Assembly (NCBI RefSeq): GCF_030719035.1
Contig: NZ_CP132203.1
Coordinates: forward strand, 4,048,501 to 4,112,500
Direction: 5' to 3'
Length of the DNA: 64,000 bases
From: Hahella sp. HNIBRBA332
Lineage (GTDB): Bacteria > Pseudomonadota > Gammaproteobacteria > Pseudomonadales > Oleiphilaceae
Part shown: one piece after another, positions 26,600 through 36,308 of the stretch
How positions within the stretch are numbered: the stretch's first letter is position 1
Layout of the letters: each line of letters begins with the position of its first letter
Program-made: the position numbers and the translations under genes
The notes under the pieces: model-generated
Seen by the model: only the letters and a program-made list of their open reading frames with translations
Told to the model about the DNA's origin: nothing
Databases searched by the model: none

Positions 26600-26615
26600 G
26601 TTAACCAGGGTTAAC
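26600..26615. promoter_or_regulatory. Palindrome before the UbiB-like gene
   Basis: GTTAACCAGGGTTAAC: perfect 7-bp arms around AG, 53-68 nt before the TTG start. A plausible repressor site; the cognate regulator is unknown. Confidence 0.4.
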
Positions 26616-26710
26616 ATGGTTTGCTTTACAAGTTTTTCAGACAACAGCCGGTTTTGACGTGAGATTGCGTAAATATGATTGGGTTCGCGCCGGTTGGCGG
26701 ACGGGAAAGA

Positions 26711-27133
26711 TCAGCCGGGATTATTGCTGGAAAGCGGGCCGTTGCGGATTTTGTTGATCAGGGAGTCGTAGCGGGAAAGAAGGGATTCAATCTGTTTGAG
26801 GTCTTTGCGAATCCTGTCGCTCTGCAGCATGCTGCCGCCCAAATTGAACTCAACCTCATAATCGAAGCAACTACATACCTTCTGGCGGTCTTTGACATTG
26901 ATTTCGACTTTGTTGATGGCGATGTCGCCGAAGTCCATGGGCAGCTTAAGAGAAATAACCGCCTTGCCCCCGACCTGAAGATTTTCATCGGTGCGCAATA
27001 GCATACCTTCCGCGGAAAATTGCAGAATCTGCACCTTTACCCACTCCCGCGACAACAGTCCTCGCTTGATTTTCAATTCAGCATGCAGGTGGGTAGCTGG
27101 ATTTTTCAACCGACTCCTTGGGGACGCCTTCAT
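26711..27133 (-). CDS. PilZ-like domain protein
   Basis: 140 residues from the ATG at 27133 (a TTG at 27151 would add six). The first 95 residues are beta-rich with the pattern HLHAELKIKRG...VKVQILQFSAEGMLLRTDENLQVGGKAVISLKLP, like a PilZ barrel (the D/N-x-S-x-x-G region appears as QFSAEG). The RxxxR element that binds c-di-GMP is only approximate (RSRLKN near the start). A helical tail follows. It may be a degenerate c-di-GMP receptor; it lies beside a diguanylate cyclase gene on the same strand. Confidence 0.55.
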   Translation of the reverse strand: MKASPRSRLKNPATHLHAELKIKRGLLSREWVKVQILQFSAEGMLLRTDENLQVGGKAVISLKLPMDFGDIAINKVEINVKDRQKVCSCFDYEVEFNLGGSMLQSDRIRKDLKQIESLLSRYDSLINKIRNGPLSSNNPG

Positions 27134-27292
27134 TTCTGGTTCTCGCGACAAACGACCGCCGAAACTCTAACCAAACGACCGTTTAAAAGCAAAAAAATGT
27201 TGATAGCGCCCACTTTCCCTAGCGGTGACTTTTTATCACATCATAACTCCGACCCAAGCCTTTAGGGACGCGCACTTCGCTGAAATCCCTCG

Positions 27293-28252
27293 TTATTTTT
27301 CATAGGTCGTAGCGCGGTTACGTCCCCCCTGTTTGGAGGCGTACAAGGCGGTGTCGGCGCGTTCGATCCATTCTTTATGATCTTTAATCTTTTTATCCAA
27401 TTCCGCCAGGCCCAGACTGACAGTGAAACGGATATCGCGCCCCTCGTGGGTGACTTCCAGATTCTCGATGCGGGTGCGCAGGCGCTCAGCGAAGTTCATG
27501 GCGTTTTTGCAGTCGGTATTCACCAATATGACGCCGAATTCCTCACCGCCGTAGCGGCCGGCGATATCGGTGCTGCGCATAGTGTCCCGCAATGCGGCGG
27601 AAACCGCTCGAATCACTTCATCTCCCGCCGGATGGCCATAGGTGTCGTTGACCTTCTTGAAGTGATCGATATCGAACATAATCAGCGTACTGGCTTCATT
27701 GGTGCGCTTCACCCGCTGATATTCTTTCACCAACTGCTCCTCCCAATAGCCGCGATTGTTAAGCTGGGTCAACCGGTCGATGCGGCTGAGCTTCTCCAGC
27801 TTGGAATTGGCGGCTTCCAACTGGCGCCGGTTACTGGCGATGTCGGTGACGTCGTAAATAATCAGGCAGATATTCTGCACCTCGCCGTTAGGCGACACCA
27901 AAGGCGTAATGGTGATGTTCTGGTACATGAACTCTTCCGTCCCGGTGATCGGACGGTAGTTTTTGAAGCGGAACAGAAACGGACGCTGCTCCCAGGTCGT
28001 GAAGGTGCGGTTTTTGAGCAGGAACACGGATTGGGTTTTATGCTTGAACCACTCCTCAGGGATCTCCTTGAAGACCTCAAACAACACACGATCCTTCACC
28101 ACATGCGGCCGCATCCCGCTATGGTTTTCCATGAAACTGTTCCAGACGTTGATGCGGTATTCCGAGTCCAGCACCACCAATCCGACATCGATGGTCTGGA
28201 GCATATCCATTACCCAGTGGAATTCTGTAATGTCGAAGTGATTCTCAGCCAT
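27293..28252 (-). CDS. PAS-GGDEF diguanylate cyclase
   Basis: 319 residues, no membrane segment. A PAS-like sensor occupies about residues 10-140 (MLQTIDVGLVVLDSEYRINVWN, ending IYDVTDIASNRRQLE), followed by a short coiled coil and a complete GGDEF domain (about 155-317). GRYGGEEF (235-239) is the active site. RSTD (226-229), five residues before it, is an intact allosteric I-site, so the enzyme should be product-inhibited. It makes c-di-GMP from two GTP. It follows the CheY-CheC gene by 42 nt on the same strand and is probably its output partner. AAGGAAAA precedes the start. Confidence 0.93.
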   Translation of the reverse strand: MAENHFDITEFHWVMDMLQTIDVGLVVLDSEYRINVWNSFMENHSGMRPHVVKDRVLFEVFKEIPEEWFKHKTQSVFLLKNRTFTTWEQRPFLFRFKNYRPITGTEEFMYQNITITPLVSPNGEVQNICLIIYDVTDIASNRRQLEAANSKLEKLSRIDRLTQLNNRGYWEEQLVKEYQRVKRTNEASTLIMFDIDHFKKVNDTYGHPAGDEVIRAVSAALRDTMRSTDIAGRYGGEEFGVILVNTDCKNAMNFAERLRTRIENLEVTHEGRDIRFTVSLGLAELDKKIKDHKEWIERADTALYASKQGGRNRATTYEK

Positions 28253-28294
28253 GGACTTATCGTTTTCCTTATACTTTTTATATTAATTGCGACT

Positions 28295-29311
28295 TTATAT
28301 TAAGTACGCCACCTTATCGCGAAATACCGGCAGCGAGTCTTCCGTAAAAAGCAGCAGCAGGTCGCAATTGATGTTGTAGTTCTCAATGCTGTAGCAAATC
28401 TCGATGGCCAGGGTTTTGGTCCAGCGCCAGTTGTTGTTGCTCAACAAATCGCCGACGTTCACGTGCTGCCCCAGCACCACCGGATGCCCCTGGCTGAAGG
28501 CGATGTCCAGCTGCTCGGCGATGCCTTTGATACAGGCGCCGATCAGCACCGATGACACATCCATCAGCAGCTCCAGTTCAACCAGCTCATTCAGTTTGCC
28601 GTCATAACGCATCAGCTTCGCCATATCCTTGAAGCTGGAGTCATGGAACAGCAGGAAGGCTTCGCCGGCGATGCCTGAACCTATAAAGCCCTGACACACA
28701 CCAGAATAAGTATCATTGTCCTCCGTCGCCTGCAGCGCCATCTGCAGTTCGGATATTTCCAGCAGATTCACCCGCGGTATCGGCAGCAGCACAAACACGT
28801 CCAGCAAACGCGCCAGCAGGTCGGCCGCCTGCCCCATGGCGACGTTAGCCACCTCCTGGAAGGCGTCGAACATGGAAATGGCGCCCTGATGCTTGGCGGA
28901 GCGATCCACCACCGGGGCGGTCGCCTTGGCCGGCACGCCGGTTTCGGTGTAAAGACCGGTCTTCTGCAGAATCGCCGTCAGCTCATCGCCGTTGATCGGC
29001 TTTTTAATAAAGTCGAATGCGCCCAACCCTATCACGCGTTTTTTAGCGTCGGGCTGAATATCGCCGGATACGACAATAACGACTGTCGGCAACTCTTCTT
29101 TGCTGATTACCTCGAGCGTCTGATAGCCGTCCATAACCGGCATATTAAGGTCGAGAAATAACACATCCCCCAGCCCCTGATGAATCAGATCAATCGCTTC
29201 CTGGCCGTTGGCGGCGAAACTGACCTCAACATCCCAGCCCGCAGGCAGCGACTTGGCCATCTGCTTGCGCGCTACGCCTGAGTCATCGCAAATAAGAATG
29301 GGAATGGTCAT
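28295..29311 (-). CDS. Response regulator with C-terminal CheC-like phosphatase domain
   Basis: 338 residues. The receiver domain (1-120) has the acidic pair DD (9-10), phospho-acceptor D54 in FLDLNMPVMDG and a conserved Lys in FIKKPI. After a linker, residues 145-338 resemble CheC/CheX: FQEVANVAMGQAADLLARLL carries the E-x-x-N phosphatase motif, while the second helix (LMDVSSVLIGACIKGI) has D-x-x-S in place of E-x-x-N, so one of the two sites is altered. It could dephosphorylate itself or another receiver. The first gene of a two-gene unit with the diguanylate cyclase, which links phosphorelay input to c-di-GMP. Confidence 0.85.
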   Translation of the reverse strand: MTIPILICDDSGVARKQMAKSLPAGWDVEVSFAANGQEAIDLIHQGLGDVLFLDLNMPVMDGYQTLEVISKEELPTVVIVVSGDIQPDAKKRVIGLGAFDFIKKPINGDELTAILQKTGLYTETGVPAKATAPVVDRSAKHQGAISMFDAFQEVANVAMGQAADLLARLLDVFVLLPIPRVNLLEISELQMALQATEDNDTYSGVCQGFIGSGIAGEAFLLFHDSSFKDMAKLMRYDGKLNELVELELLMDVSSVLIGACIKGIAEQLDIAFSQGHPVVLGQHVNVGDLLSNNNWRWTKTLAIEICYSIENYNINCDLLLLFTEDSLPVFRDKVAYLI

Positions 29312-29528
29312 GTATAAGTCCAGTTAAAGTTGTCTGCATATACGATAGCGGTTGTTTGGATGTGACTACTGAGCCCAACGAACGGTCTCCACCTGTCTTT
29401 CGTCAGCAGCCAATTTGCAGGTGGTCAAACTCTCCCTCGGGTTGGCTTAGGTTGTCGAAATCTTAGGCGCGCCCTTGCCGATATCCTGTAGATAAGTAAA
29501 GATCATCTTGACCTTATTGGCAAAAAAG

Positions 29529-29583
29529 AGCAGTCCGCGACTGCTTGGAAAATTTAGAAAAATTGCCCGATGGCGCTTATAAT
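29529..29583 (+). promoter_or_regulatory. Likely tcdA promoter with adjacent hairpin
   Basis: TATAAT at 29578-29583 is a perfect -10. TTTAGA at 29553 is a weak -35 with a 19-nt spacer. Just upstream AGCAGTC-CGC-GACTGCT (29529-29545) forms a hairpin that, on the minus strand, is followed by a run of T, so it may stop transcription running leftward. The rest of the 29312-29662 gap shows nothing. Confidence 0.5.
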
Positions 29584-29662
29584 CCGCACTTTGCTTGCGC
29601 CGCGCCAAGTTTCCCGCGCGCTCAGCCGGATTCATTCAGCATTAGTCCCGGATCAGACCGCC

Positions 29663-30454
29663 ATGACAGATTCAGATTACAATTTTCGCTTCGGGGGCAT
29701 CGCCCGCCTGTACGGCCGCCGCGCGCTGGAGCGCTTTCGCAACGCCCACATCTGCGTGATCGGCATTGGCGGCGTCGGCTCCTGGGCGGCGGAGGCCCTC
29801 GCCCGCTCTGGCGTGGGGACCATCACCCTGATCGATATGGATGACATCTGCGTGTCCAACACCAATCGGCAGATTCACGCCTTGCAAAGCACCTTTGGGC
29901 GCAACAAAATCGAAGTCATGGCGGAGCGCATCAAGGCGATCAATCCGCAATGCGACGTGCGCACAGAGTTCAAATTCGTCACTGAGAAAAATGTGGCGGA
30001 GCTGCTGAATCGCGGCTATGACTTCATCATTGACGCCATCGACAGCGTACGCCATAAATGCGCCATCATCGCCTATTGCCGGCGTAACAAGATCAAGATC
30101 GTGACTGTCGGCGGCGCAGGCGGCCAGACCGACCCTACCCGCATCGAAGCCTGCGACCTGAGCCGCACCTATCACGACCCGCTGCTGGCGAAAACCCGCA
30201 AACGTCTACGCCAGGAATACAACTTTCCCGATAATCCGCAACGCCGCTTCGGCGTGGAGGCGGTATTTTCCACCGAACAACAGGTCTATCCAGACGCGGA
30301 GGGAGAAGTCTGCCAGAGCAAACCGGGCAATATGGAGAGCACGCGTCTGGACTGCGCTTCCGGTTTCGGCGCCGCCACGGCGGTCACCGCCACTTTCGGC
30401 TTTATCGCCGTATCGCGGGTACTGAAAAAGCTGCAGGAAAGCGCAAACAAATAA
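29663..30454 (+). CDS. tcdA: tRNA threonylcarbamoyladenosine dehydratase
   Basis: 263 residues from the ATG at 29663 (GGAT about 10 nt upstream); the frame extends 31 codons further 5', but family members begin near MTDSDYNFRFGG. The E1-like fold is shown by GIGGVGSWAAEALARSGVGTITLIDMDDICVSNTNRQ (ATP-binding and adenylation segment), DFIIDAIDSVRHK and the C-terminal segment GNMESTRLDCASGFGAATAVTATFG. The enzyme cyclises t6A at position 37 of ANN-decoding tRNAs to ct6A, using ATP. A normal housekeeping gene, monocistronic. Confidence 0.95.
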   Translation: MTDSDYNFRFGGIARLYGRRALERFRNAHICVIGIGGVGSWAAEALARSGVGTITLIDMDDICVSNTNRQIHALQSTFGRNKIEVMAERIKAINPQCDVRTEFKFVTEKNVAELLNRGYDFIIDAIDSVRHKCAIIAYCRRNKIKIVTVGGAGGQTDPTRIEACDLSRTYHDPLLAKTRKRLRQEYNFPDNPQRRFGVEAVFSTEQQVYPDAEGEVCQSKPGNMESTRLDCASGFGAATAVTATFGFIAVSRVLKKLQESANK

Positions 30455-30632
30455 GCTCACGCCTACCCCCGTCTATTCGTCGCGAATGGCGTCTCGCAGC
30501 GCCACGCCGAGCCGCTTACAAACCCTAGCGGTTTCACGACTATGGCCTATGCTTAGTCTATAGCGACCCTTCGACTTCCCGCAGCAGCCGGGCGCAGTCT
30601 TCCGAGTCGCGCCATAACCTCGGCGTACTGGG

Positions 30633-31409
30633 TTGAATGTTATGAACAGACGTGTAACGGCTTTTCTGGGCTCCATCATCGTGACGCTCGCCGCGACCTT
30701 CTGCGGCGCGGCGGAAACCATCACTATCAGCACTGGCGACTACTCCCCCTGGGCCGTCGAGAAATCCACCTATGGCGGCTACGTCAACCGTCTGGTGCGG
30801 GAAGCGTTCAAACGCAAAAACATTAAGGTGGAATTTGTGTATCTGCCCTGGAAACGGGCCTACGAGGAAGTGCGCACCTTGCGCGTTCACGCCAGCTCTT
30901 TCTGGTTTTTCAATGAAGAACGCAACGCGGAATTTTATCAGGTGGGGCCAGTGTCCTGGCATAACGAGGTGTTCTTTCACCTCAAGTCCAACCCGATTCC
31001 CAACTGGAGCAAGTTCTCCGACCTGAAGCCCTATCGCGTCGGCGCCACCATCGGCTACACCTATTCCGACGAATTCTGGAACGCCGCCCGCAGCAATGTG
31101 TTCGGGCTGGAGGAAACCGCCCGCGACGACATTAATTTCCGCAAACTGCTGCGGCGACGCATTGATCTCTTCCCCATTGATGAAATGACCGGCTGGCGCA
31201 TCGTACGGGAGCAGTTCGACCCCGGCATGGCGGACCTGCTGACCACCCTGGCCAAACCGCTCACCACAACACAGGGCTTCATTTTATTCTCCCGCGCCCA
31301 TCCTGACAGCGAACGCCTTTCTTCCCTGCTGACGGCCAGTCTGGAGGAAATGGACAAAGCCGGCGTTTTTGACAGCTACATGGACGACATGCTCAAAGGC
31401 AAGTTTTAG
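30633..31409 (+). CDS. Periplasmic solute-binding protein, family 3 type
   Basis: 258 residues with a signal peptide (about 1-27, FLGSIIVTLAATFCGAA). The mature protein follows the amino-acid-type binding fold: ITISTGDYSPWAVEK at the start, then the two-lobed pattern ending LLTASLEEMDKAGVFDSYM. No permease or ATPase gene is adjacent, so it may be an orphan binding protein or a sensor subunit; related stand-alone proteins occur in many marine gammaproteobacteria. The start could equally be the ATG three codons later. It converges with the NAGGN peptidase gene. Confidence 0.8.
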   Translation: MNVMNRRVTAFLGSIIVTLAATFCGAAETITISTGDYSPWAVEKSTYGGYVNRLVREAFKRKNIKVEFVYLPWKRAYEEVRTLRVHASSFWFFNEERNAEFYQVGPVSWHNEVFFHLKSNPIPNWSKFSDLKPYRVGATIGYTYSDEFWNAARSNVFGLEETARDDINFRKLLRRRIDLFPIDEMTGWRIVREQFDPGMADLLTTLAKPLTTTQGFILFSRAHPDSERLSSLLTASLEEMDKAGVFDSYMDDMLKGKF

Positions 31410-31412
31410 CGC

Positions 31413-32630
31413 TTACTTCATGACCTGTTTTTTGCTTCGCCCGCCTTTCTCACGCTCGCCCAGCACTTCGTTCACCGTCGGCACGGCAGTGCCGCCAAAC
31501 TGCATTTCGTCCCAGGTAATCTGGTCCTGGAAATCCTCCTTGGGAATATTCGCCTGGGCGTCATGGGGACGCACCGGCTCACTTTGCGCATAACGCACCA
31601 CCAGGTCGGAAATCGCAGTCAGCGCATCGATATGGGTGCGCTCGTAGCCATGAGTGGCGTCAGTGCCGAAGGTCACCAGCGCATGGCGAATATCATGGCC
31701 CGCCTGCACCGCCGACACCGCATCGCTATAGTAATAGCGGAACACGTCGCGCTGATGGGGAATATTGTGGTCCTGACACAAATGAATCAGGTGCCGGGTT
31801 AGATGCCAGTCGAATGGTCCCGAGGAGTCTTTCATCGCAATGGTGACGCCATGCTCTTTGGCGTTCTGCCCTTCCGCCACCGGGCCGATATCAATGCCCA
31901 CAAACTCCGTGACGTCCGCCTCAATCGCGTGTCCGACGCCGGAACCTATTTCTTCCGTCAGGGTAAATATCGGCAGACAATCCATCGCCAGCGGCAGATC
32001 GTGCTCAACAATGGCTTTCAATCCCGTCAATAACGCGGCGGTTCCCGCCTTGTTGTCCAGATGGCGAGAGACGACAAAACCGTTGGGTAGAAATTCCGGA
32101 TTGGGATCAAAGGCCACAAAGTCGCCCACGCAGATACCGATTCTGAGGGCGTCTTCTTTGGAGTAAATGCATTCGTCCACGCGGATTTCCACGTGATCCC
32201 AGGTCACCGGAAGGCGGTCCACCTCTTCGTTGTAGCGGTGTCCCGCCGCATATAAAGGTAATACCGATCCTCTGAAACAGCCGCCGTCACTGAAGATGGT
32301 CACGCGTGAACCTTCCGCGAAGCGGCTTGACCAGTGCCCGACCGGGGTCAGACACAGCCGGCCATTGGGTTTGATTTCACGCACCATAGCGCCGATGGTG
32401 TCCAGGTGCGTCACCACGGCCCGTTGCGGCGCATTCAGTTTGCCCTGCAATCGTCCTTTAATGGTGCCGCGCCGGGTCAGTTCATAATCAATACCCAGCT
32501 CGCTCAAACGCTCGCAAACATAAACGACCGCTCCATCGGTGAATCCCGAGGGGCAAGGTATCGCCAGCAGTTCGAGCAATACTTTGGTGAGGTACTCAGA
32601 GTCCAGGGTATAGCCTTTCTCTTCTATCAT
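31413..32630 (-). CDS. NAGGN-system M42-like peptidase
   Basis: 405 residues from the ATG at 32630 (GAGG 7 nt upstream), 10 nt after the synthetase stop. Metal ligands of the M42/M20-like aminopeptidase fold are visible: VVTHLDTIG (His-x-Asp), SRHLDNKAGTAALL (Asp), TLTEEIGSG (Glu-Glu pair), GIDIGP and the late His in GTDATHGYERTH. It is the third gene of the osmolyte cluster, where this peptidase family is a constant companion of the synthetase and amidotransferase. A role in turnover or trimming of N-acetylglutaminylglutamine amide is inference from that association. Confidence 0.9.
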   Translation of the reverse strand: MIEEKGYTLDSEYLTKVLLELLAIPCPSGFTDGAVVYVCERLSELGIDYELTRRGTIKGRLQGKLNAPQRAVVTHLDTIGAMVREIKPNGRLCLTPVGHWSSRFAEGSRVTIFSDGGCFRGSVLPLYAAGHRYNEEVDRLPVTWDHVEIRVDECIYSKEDALRIGICVGDFVAFDPNPEFLPNGFVVSRHLDNKAGTAALLTGLKAIVEHDLPLAMDCLPIFTLTEEIGSGVGHAIEADVTEFVGIDIGPVAEGQNAKEHGVTIAMKDSSGPFDWHLTRHLIHLCQDHNIPHQRDVFRYYYSDAVSAVQAGHDIRHALVTFGTDATHGYERTHIDALTAISDLVVRYAQSEPVRPHDAQANIPKEDFQDQITWDEMQFGGTAVPTVNEVLGEREKGGRSKKQVMK

Positions 32631-32640
32631 AACTTCGCCT

Positions 32641-34401
32641 CTAAGATGCATGTCGTACACTCCGCGTCAGCGGGAACAGCAAATCGATAAAACGCTGCGC
32701 CGTCGGCTGGGGCGCGTGATTTTCCAGCCCTGGGCGTTCATTAGCTTCAATGATGACGTAATCCGGCGAGGTGTGGTCCTTGACGATGAAGTCCATCCCC
32801 ACCACCGGAATTTGCAGCGCTCTGGCGGCTTCTTCCGCCGCCGCTCGCAGTTCGGGATGCAGATCGTCGGTGACGTCAATCAGCGTCCCGCCGGTATGCA
32901 GATTGGCGGTGCGCCGCACAAACAGGTGCGCTTCCACTGGCAGCACGCTGTCCCAGTCATAGCCCGCCTCGCGAATACAGCGCTCAGTTTCCGCATCTAT
33001 GGGGATCTGGCTTTCCCCACCCGTCGCAGCAGCGCGACGACGGCTTTGTTTTTCCACCAGTGTGCGAATGGAGTCGCGTCCATTGCCGTAGATCTCCGCC
33101 GGACGACGAATCGCCGCCGCCACAGTATCGAAGTCGATCACCACCACCCGCAAATCGAACCCCGGATGATAAGTCTCCAGCAGCACAGAAGAGGAAACGC
33201 TTTCCGCTTTGCTGATGGCTGCGTGCAGGTCATCCACATTGCGGATATCCACGGAAATGCCTTTGCCTTGCTCGCTATCCAGGGGCTTCACCACCACCGC
33301 ACCATGATCGGCGAGGAACTCTTCCGCCTGTTCCCGTGATTGATAGAGCTGATATATCGGCGTCCGCAGGCCGGCGCGGGCGCAGGTGCGATGCGTCAGC
33401 ATTTTGTTCTGGCACAGCGACATGGACAGCGCCGTCGTCATATCGGTGAGGGATTCATGGCAACGTATGCGACGACCACCGAAGCTAAGGGTGAACAGGT
33501 TGTTGACCTCATCGTCGATGACCACTTCTATGCCGCGACGCATGGCTTCGTTGACGATGATTTTTGCGTAGGGATTCAGCTTCGCGGATGGCTCCGGCCC
33601 AACAAATAACTTCTCGTTGATGGCGTTTTTCTTTTTCAGCGCGAAGGTGCGTATCGCCTGAAATCCGAGCTTTTCGTACAGCGCCTTGGCTTCGTAGTTG
33701 TCATGCAGCACACTGAGGTCCATGTACTGGCATTCCCGCGTCTGAAAGTATTCCGCCAGGTAGCGCACCAGCGCCTCGCCGACGCCCGGAGTCTTGCTGT
33801 CCGGGGACACCGCCAGACACCACAGGCTGGAGCCCTTGCTGGGATCGCCAAAGGCTTTGATATGGTTCACGCCCATCACGGTGCCGATGATCTTGCCGCT
33901 GCCCAACGCCTCAGCCACCAGATAGACGACATCCTTGGAGTGACGATGCGCGAGTACATGATTCACCGGCGCGCAGACCATTTTTCTCTGGGTGAAAATC
34001 GCATTCAGCGCTTCCACATCCGCCGTGCTGCTGGCGCGTCTGACGGTGACGCCCGGCAGGGCGCGAGTACGCGGACGATACTGACTCATCCACAAGCGCA
34101 TGGTGTCGGAGGGGTCCAGAAACAGCGACTGCGGCGCATGACTCAGCACCACATGCGGGTCCGCTACGTAGAGCGCGATATCGCGATCGCCGGTGGATTC
34201 TTCCGCCAGACTCTTCGCCAGCTCTTTCGGGCTTTCGAACGTATTCGCCAGCAGCAGACGCCCCCAGCCGCAGTGAACGCTCACATTTCTGGGAGCGTCC
34301 GCGTCCGCGTCGGCGCGTATATGTTCCGCCTGCATGGATTCGTATGACGGCATTTGTTTGCGCAACATCCTTTCATGATGGTGGCGGGGTGTAATAGCCA
34401 T
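32641..34401 (-). CDS. ngg: N-acetylglutaminylglutamine synthetase (GNAT + ATP-grasp)
   Basis: 586 residues. An N-terminal acetyltransferase domain (about 115-260) contains LWCLAVSPDSKTPGVGEALVRYL and ALYEKLGFQAIRTF. A C-terminal ATP-grasp ligase (about 270-575) contains VVVKPLDSEQGKGISV, DLRVVVIDF, VGMDFIV and VIIEANERPGLENH. The two domains acetylate glutamine and join two glutamines, making the dipeptide precursor of NAGGN, a compatible solute made under salt stress. It lies 84 nt downstream of the amidotransferase gene on the same strand; that gap contains a small hairpin (CGCAGCG/CGCTGCG at 34436-34458). Confidence 0.93.
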   Translation of the reverse strand: MAITPRHHHERMLRKQMPSYESMQAEHIRADADADAPRNVSVHCGWGRLLLANTFESPKELAKSLAEESTGDRDIALYVADPHVVLSHAPQSLFLDPSDTMRLWMSQYRPRTRALPGVTVRRASSTADVEALNAIFTQRKMVCAPVNHVLAHRHSKDVVYLVAEALGSGKIIGTVMGVNHIKAFGDPSKGSSLWCLAVSPDSKTPGVGEALVRYLAEYFQTRECQYMDLSVLHDNYEAKALYEKLGFQAIRTFALKKKNAINEKLFVGPEPSAKLNPYAKIIVNEAMRRGIEVVIDDEVNNLFTLSFGGRRIRCHESLTDMTTALSMSLCQNKMLTHRTCARAGLRTPIYQLYQSREQAEEFLADHGAVVVKPLDSEQGKGISVDIRNVDDLHAAISKAESVSSSVLLETYHPGFDLRVVVIDFDTVAAAIRRPAEIYGNGRDSIRTLVEKQSRRRAAATGGESQIPIDAETERCIREAGYDWDSVLPVEAHLFVRRTANLHTGGTLIDVTDDLHPELRAAAEEAARALQIPVVGMDFIVKDHTSPDYVIIEANERPGLENHAPQPTAQRFIDLLFPLTRSVRHAS

Positions 34402-34485
34402 ATTGATGTAACCTTTCGTGCCTGAGGTTGCTTAACGCAGCGCCGGTACGACGCTGCGGGCTTCACGGCTGAATAATGCTTACCG

Positions 34486-36258
34486 TTATAAATTGTGGCG
34501 CTGCAGCCAAAGCTCCAGCAGGCCAAGCTGCCAGAGTTTGGAGCCGCGCAACGGCGTAATGTGCATATCGGGCGACAACAACAGGTTGTCCACATACGCC
34601 TGATCAAACAGGCCGCGCTCCCGTGCGCTTTGCGTGGACAGGGCTTCCTTCACCCATTCCAGAATGGCGCCACGCAGATACTTCAGCGCAGGCACCGGAA
34701 AATAACCTTTGGGGCGGTCGATCACTTGAGAGGGAATCACGCGGCGCGCCGCTTCCTTCAGAATCCATTTGCCTTCATCTCTCACCTTCAAAGGCGATGG
34801 GATGCGCGCGGCCAGCTCCACCAGTTCGTGATCAAGGAACGGCACCCGCGCTTCCAATCCGGCGGACATGGTCATGTTATCCACCCGCTTCACCGGGTCG
34901 TCCACCAACATGACGCTCATATCCAGACGTAACGCCTTATCCACCGGGTCATCGGCGCCAGGACGCAGAAAGTGCTGCTTGACGAACTCGCCGGCGTAAT
35001 CCGGCGCTATCCAGCGGGGCTGCACTGTCTGCTTGTACTCCTCATAACTGCGATCGAAAAACGCCTCGCGATAACAGGCGTAGGGGTCCTGCGCACCCAC
35101 CAGTGGCGGATACCAGTGATAGCCGCCGAACACCTCGTCGGCGCCCTGCCCGCTCTGCACCACCCGGCAATACTTGCTGACTTCCTGGGACAACAGATAA
35201 AACGCCACGCAGTCATGGCTCACCATGGGCTCCGACATCGCATCGATGGCTTTCGGCAAGGCCGAGAACATGCGGTCAGAGGCGATCTGAATCTTATGAT
35301 GACGAGTACCGAAGTGATTAGCGATGATATCGGAATAGTGGAACTCATCCCCCTCTTCGCCGCCAACCGCTTCGAAGCCGATGGAGAAGGTCTGAAATCC
35401 GTCCGGGACCACTTCCGCCAGCAACCCGACCAGCAGGCTGCTATCGACGCCGCCGGAAAGCAGTACGCCGACCTCAACCGCCGCGTTATTGCGACGGCGC
35501 ACGGACGCGAACAGAGCCTCCAGCAGGCGATCGCGCCAATCTTCAGCGGTCAGAGACTCATCCCCGGGTTGCATGCCGAACGCAAGACTCCAGTAACTGC
35601 TCGTCTGGATCTTTCCGGTGTTATCCAGTTCCATCCAGGTTCCTGGCTGTACTTTGTAGATGCCTTCAAAAATCGTATCAGGCGCCGGTGTCACGGAGTG
35701 AAAGTTGAGATACATATTCAACGCTTTTGGATTGATCCGCGCGTTGAAGTCCGACGCTTTCGCCAGCGCCGGCATAAAAGAAGAGAAACGCAGCACCTTG
35801 GCGTCATGTTGAAAATAAAGCGGCTTGATGCCGAGACGATCGCGGGCCAGCATAGTTTTACCACTGTCGCGCTCCCAAACCGCCAGCGCAAACATCCCGT
35901 TAAAACGGGTCAGGCAATCCTTGCCCCAAGCGTGATAGGCTTTCAACACCACTTCCGTATCGCCATCGGAGTAAAATGTATAACCCCGCCCTTCCAGTTC
36001 AGATCGCAATTCCCGATGGTTGTAGATAGCGCCATTGAACACCAGCGCCAATCCTAACGCAGGATCGTACAGCGGCTGCTGGGATGCGTCGGAAAGGTCC
36101 ATGATTTTCAGGCGCCGGTGGCCGAATGCGATATTGTTCTGAACGAAGACGCCTTCGGCGTCCGGGCCGCGGGGGGTTTGAATGTCGTTGGCGTGTCGGA
36201 TGAAATTTAAATCGGGCGAGTGGTTGTCGAAGCGGATCTCTCCGCATATGCCACACAT
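34486..36258 (-). CDS. asnO: N-acetylglutaminylglutamine amidotransferase
   Basis: 590 residues. Starts MCGICGEIRF, giving the Ntn glutaminase nucleophile Cys2. RGPDAEG, GHRRLKIMDLS and FNGAIYNH complete the glutaminase half (1-215). LLSGGVDSSL (268-274) is the PP-loop of the asparagine-synthetase-like half, followed by QGADEVFGGYHWY and ARVPFLDHELVELA. It amidates the dipeptide to N-acetylglutaminylglutamine amide using glutamine and ATP. First gene of the three-gene operon, read from the divergent control region shared with marR. Confidence 0.93.
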   Translation of the reverse strand: MCGICGEIRFDNHSPDLNFIRHANDIQTPRGPDAEGVFVQNNIAFGHRRLKIMDLSDASQQPLYDPALGLALVFNGAIYNHRELRSELEGRGYTFYSDGDTEVVLKAYHAWGKDCLTRFNGMFALAVWERDSGKTMLARDRLGIKPLYFQHDAKVLRFSSFMPALAKASDFNARINPKALNMYLNFHSVTPAPDTIFEGIYKVQPGTWMELDNTGKIQTSSYWSLAFGMQPGDESLTAEDWRDRLLEALFASVRRRNNAAVEVGVLLSGGVDSSLLVGLLAEVVPDGFQTFSIGFEAVGGEEGDEFHYSDIIANHFGTRHHKIQIASDRMFSALPKAIDAMSEPMVSHDCVAFYLLSQEVSKYCRVVQSGQGADEVFGGYHWYPPLVGAQDPYACYREAFFDRSYEEYKQTVQPRWIAPDYAGEFVKQHFLRPGADDPVDKALRLDMSVMLVDDPVKRVDNMTMSAGLEARVPFLDHELVELAARIPSPLKVRDEGKWILKEAARRVIPSQVIDRPKGYFPVPALKYLRGAILEWVKEALSTQSARERGLFDQAYVDNLLLSPDMHITPLRGSKLWQLGLLELWLQRHNL

Positions 36259-36308
36259 AAGAACTCCTTGGTTTGTTCATACATATAGCTGATCAATATT
36301 AGCACACA

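Noticed and set aside
34972..36057. Plus-strand open frame of 361 codons
   Set aside because: Antisense to asnO, whose motifs cover the whole stretch.
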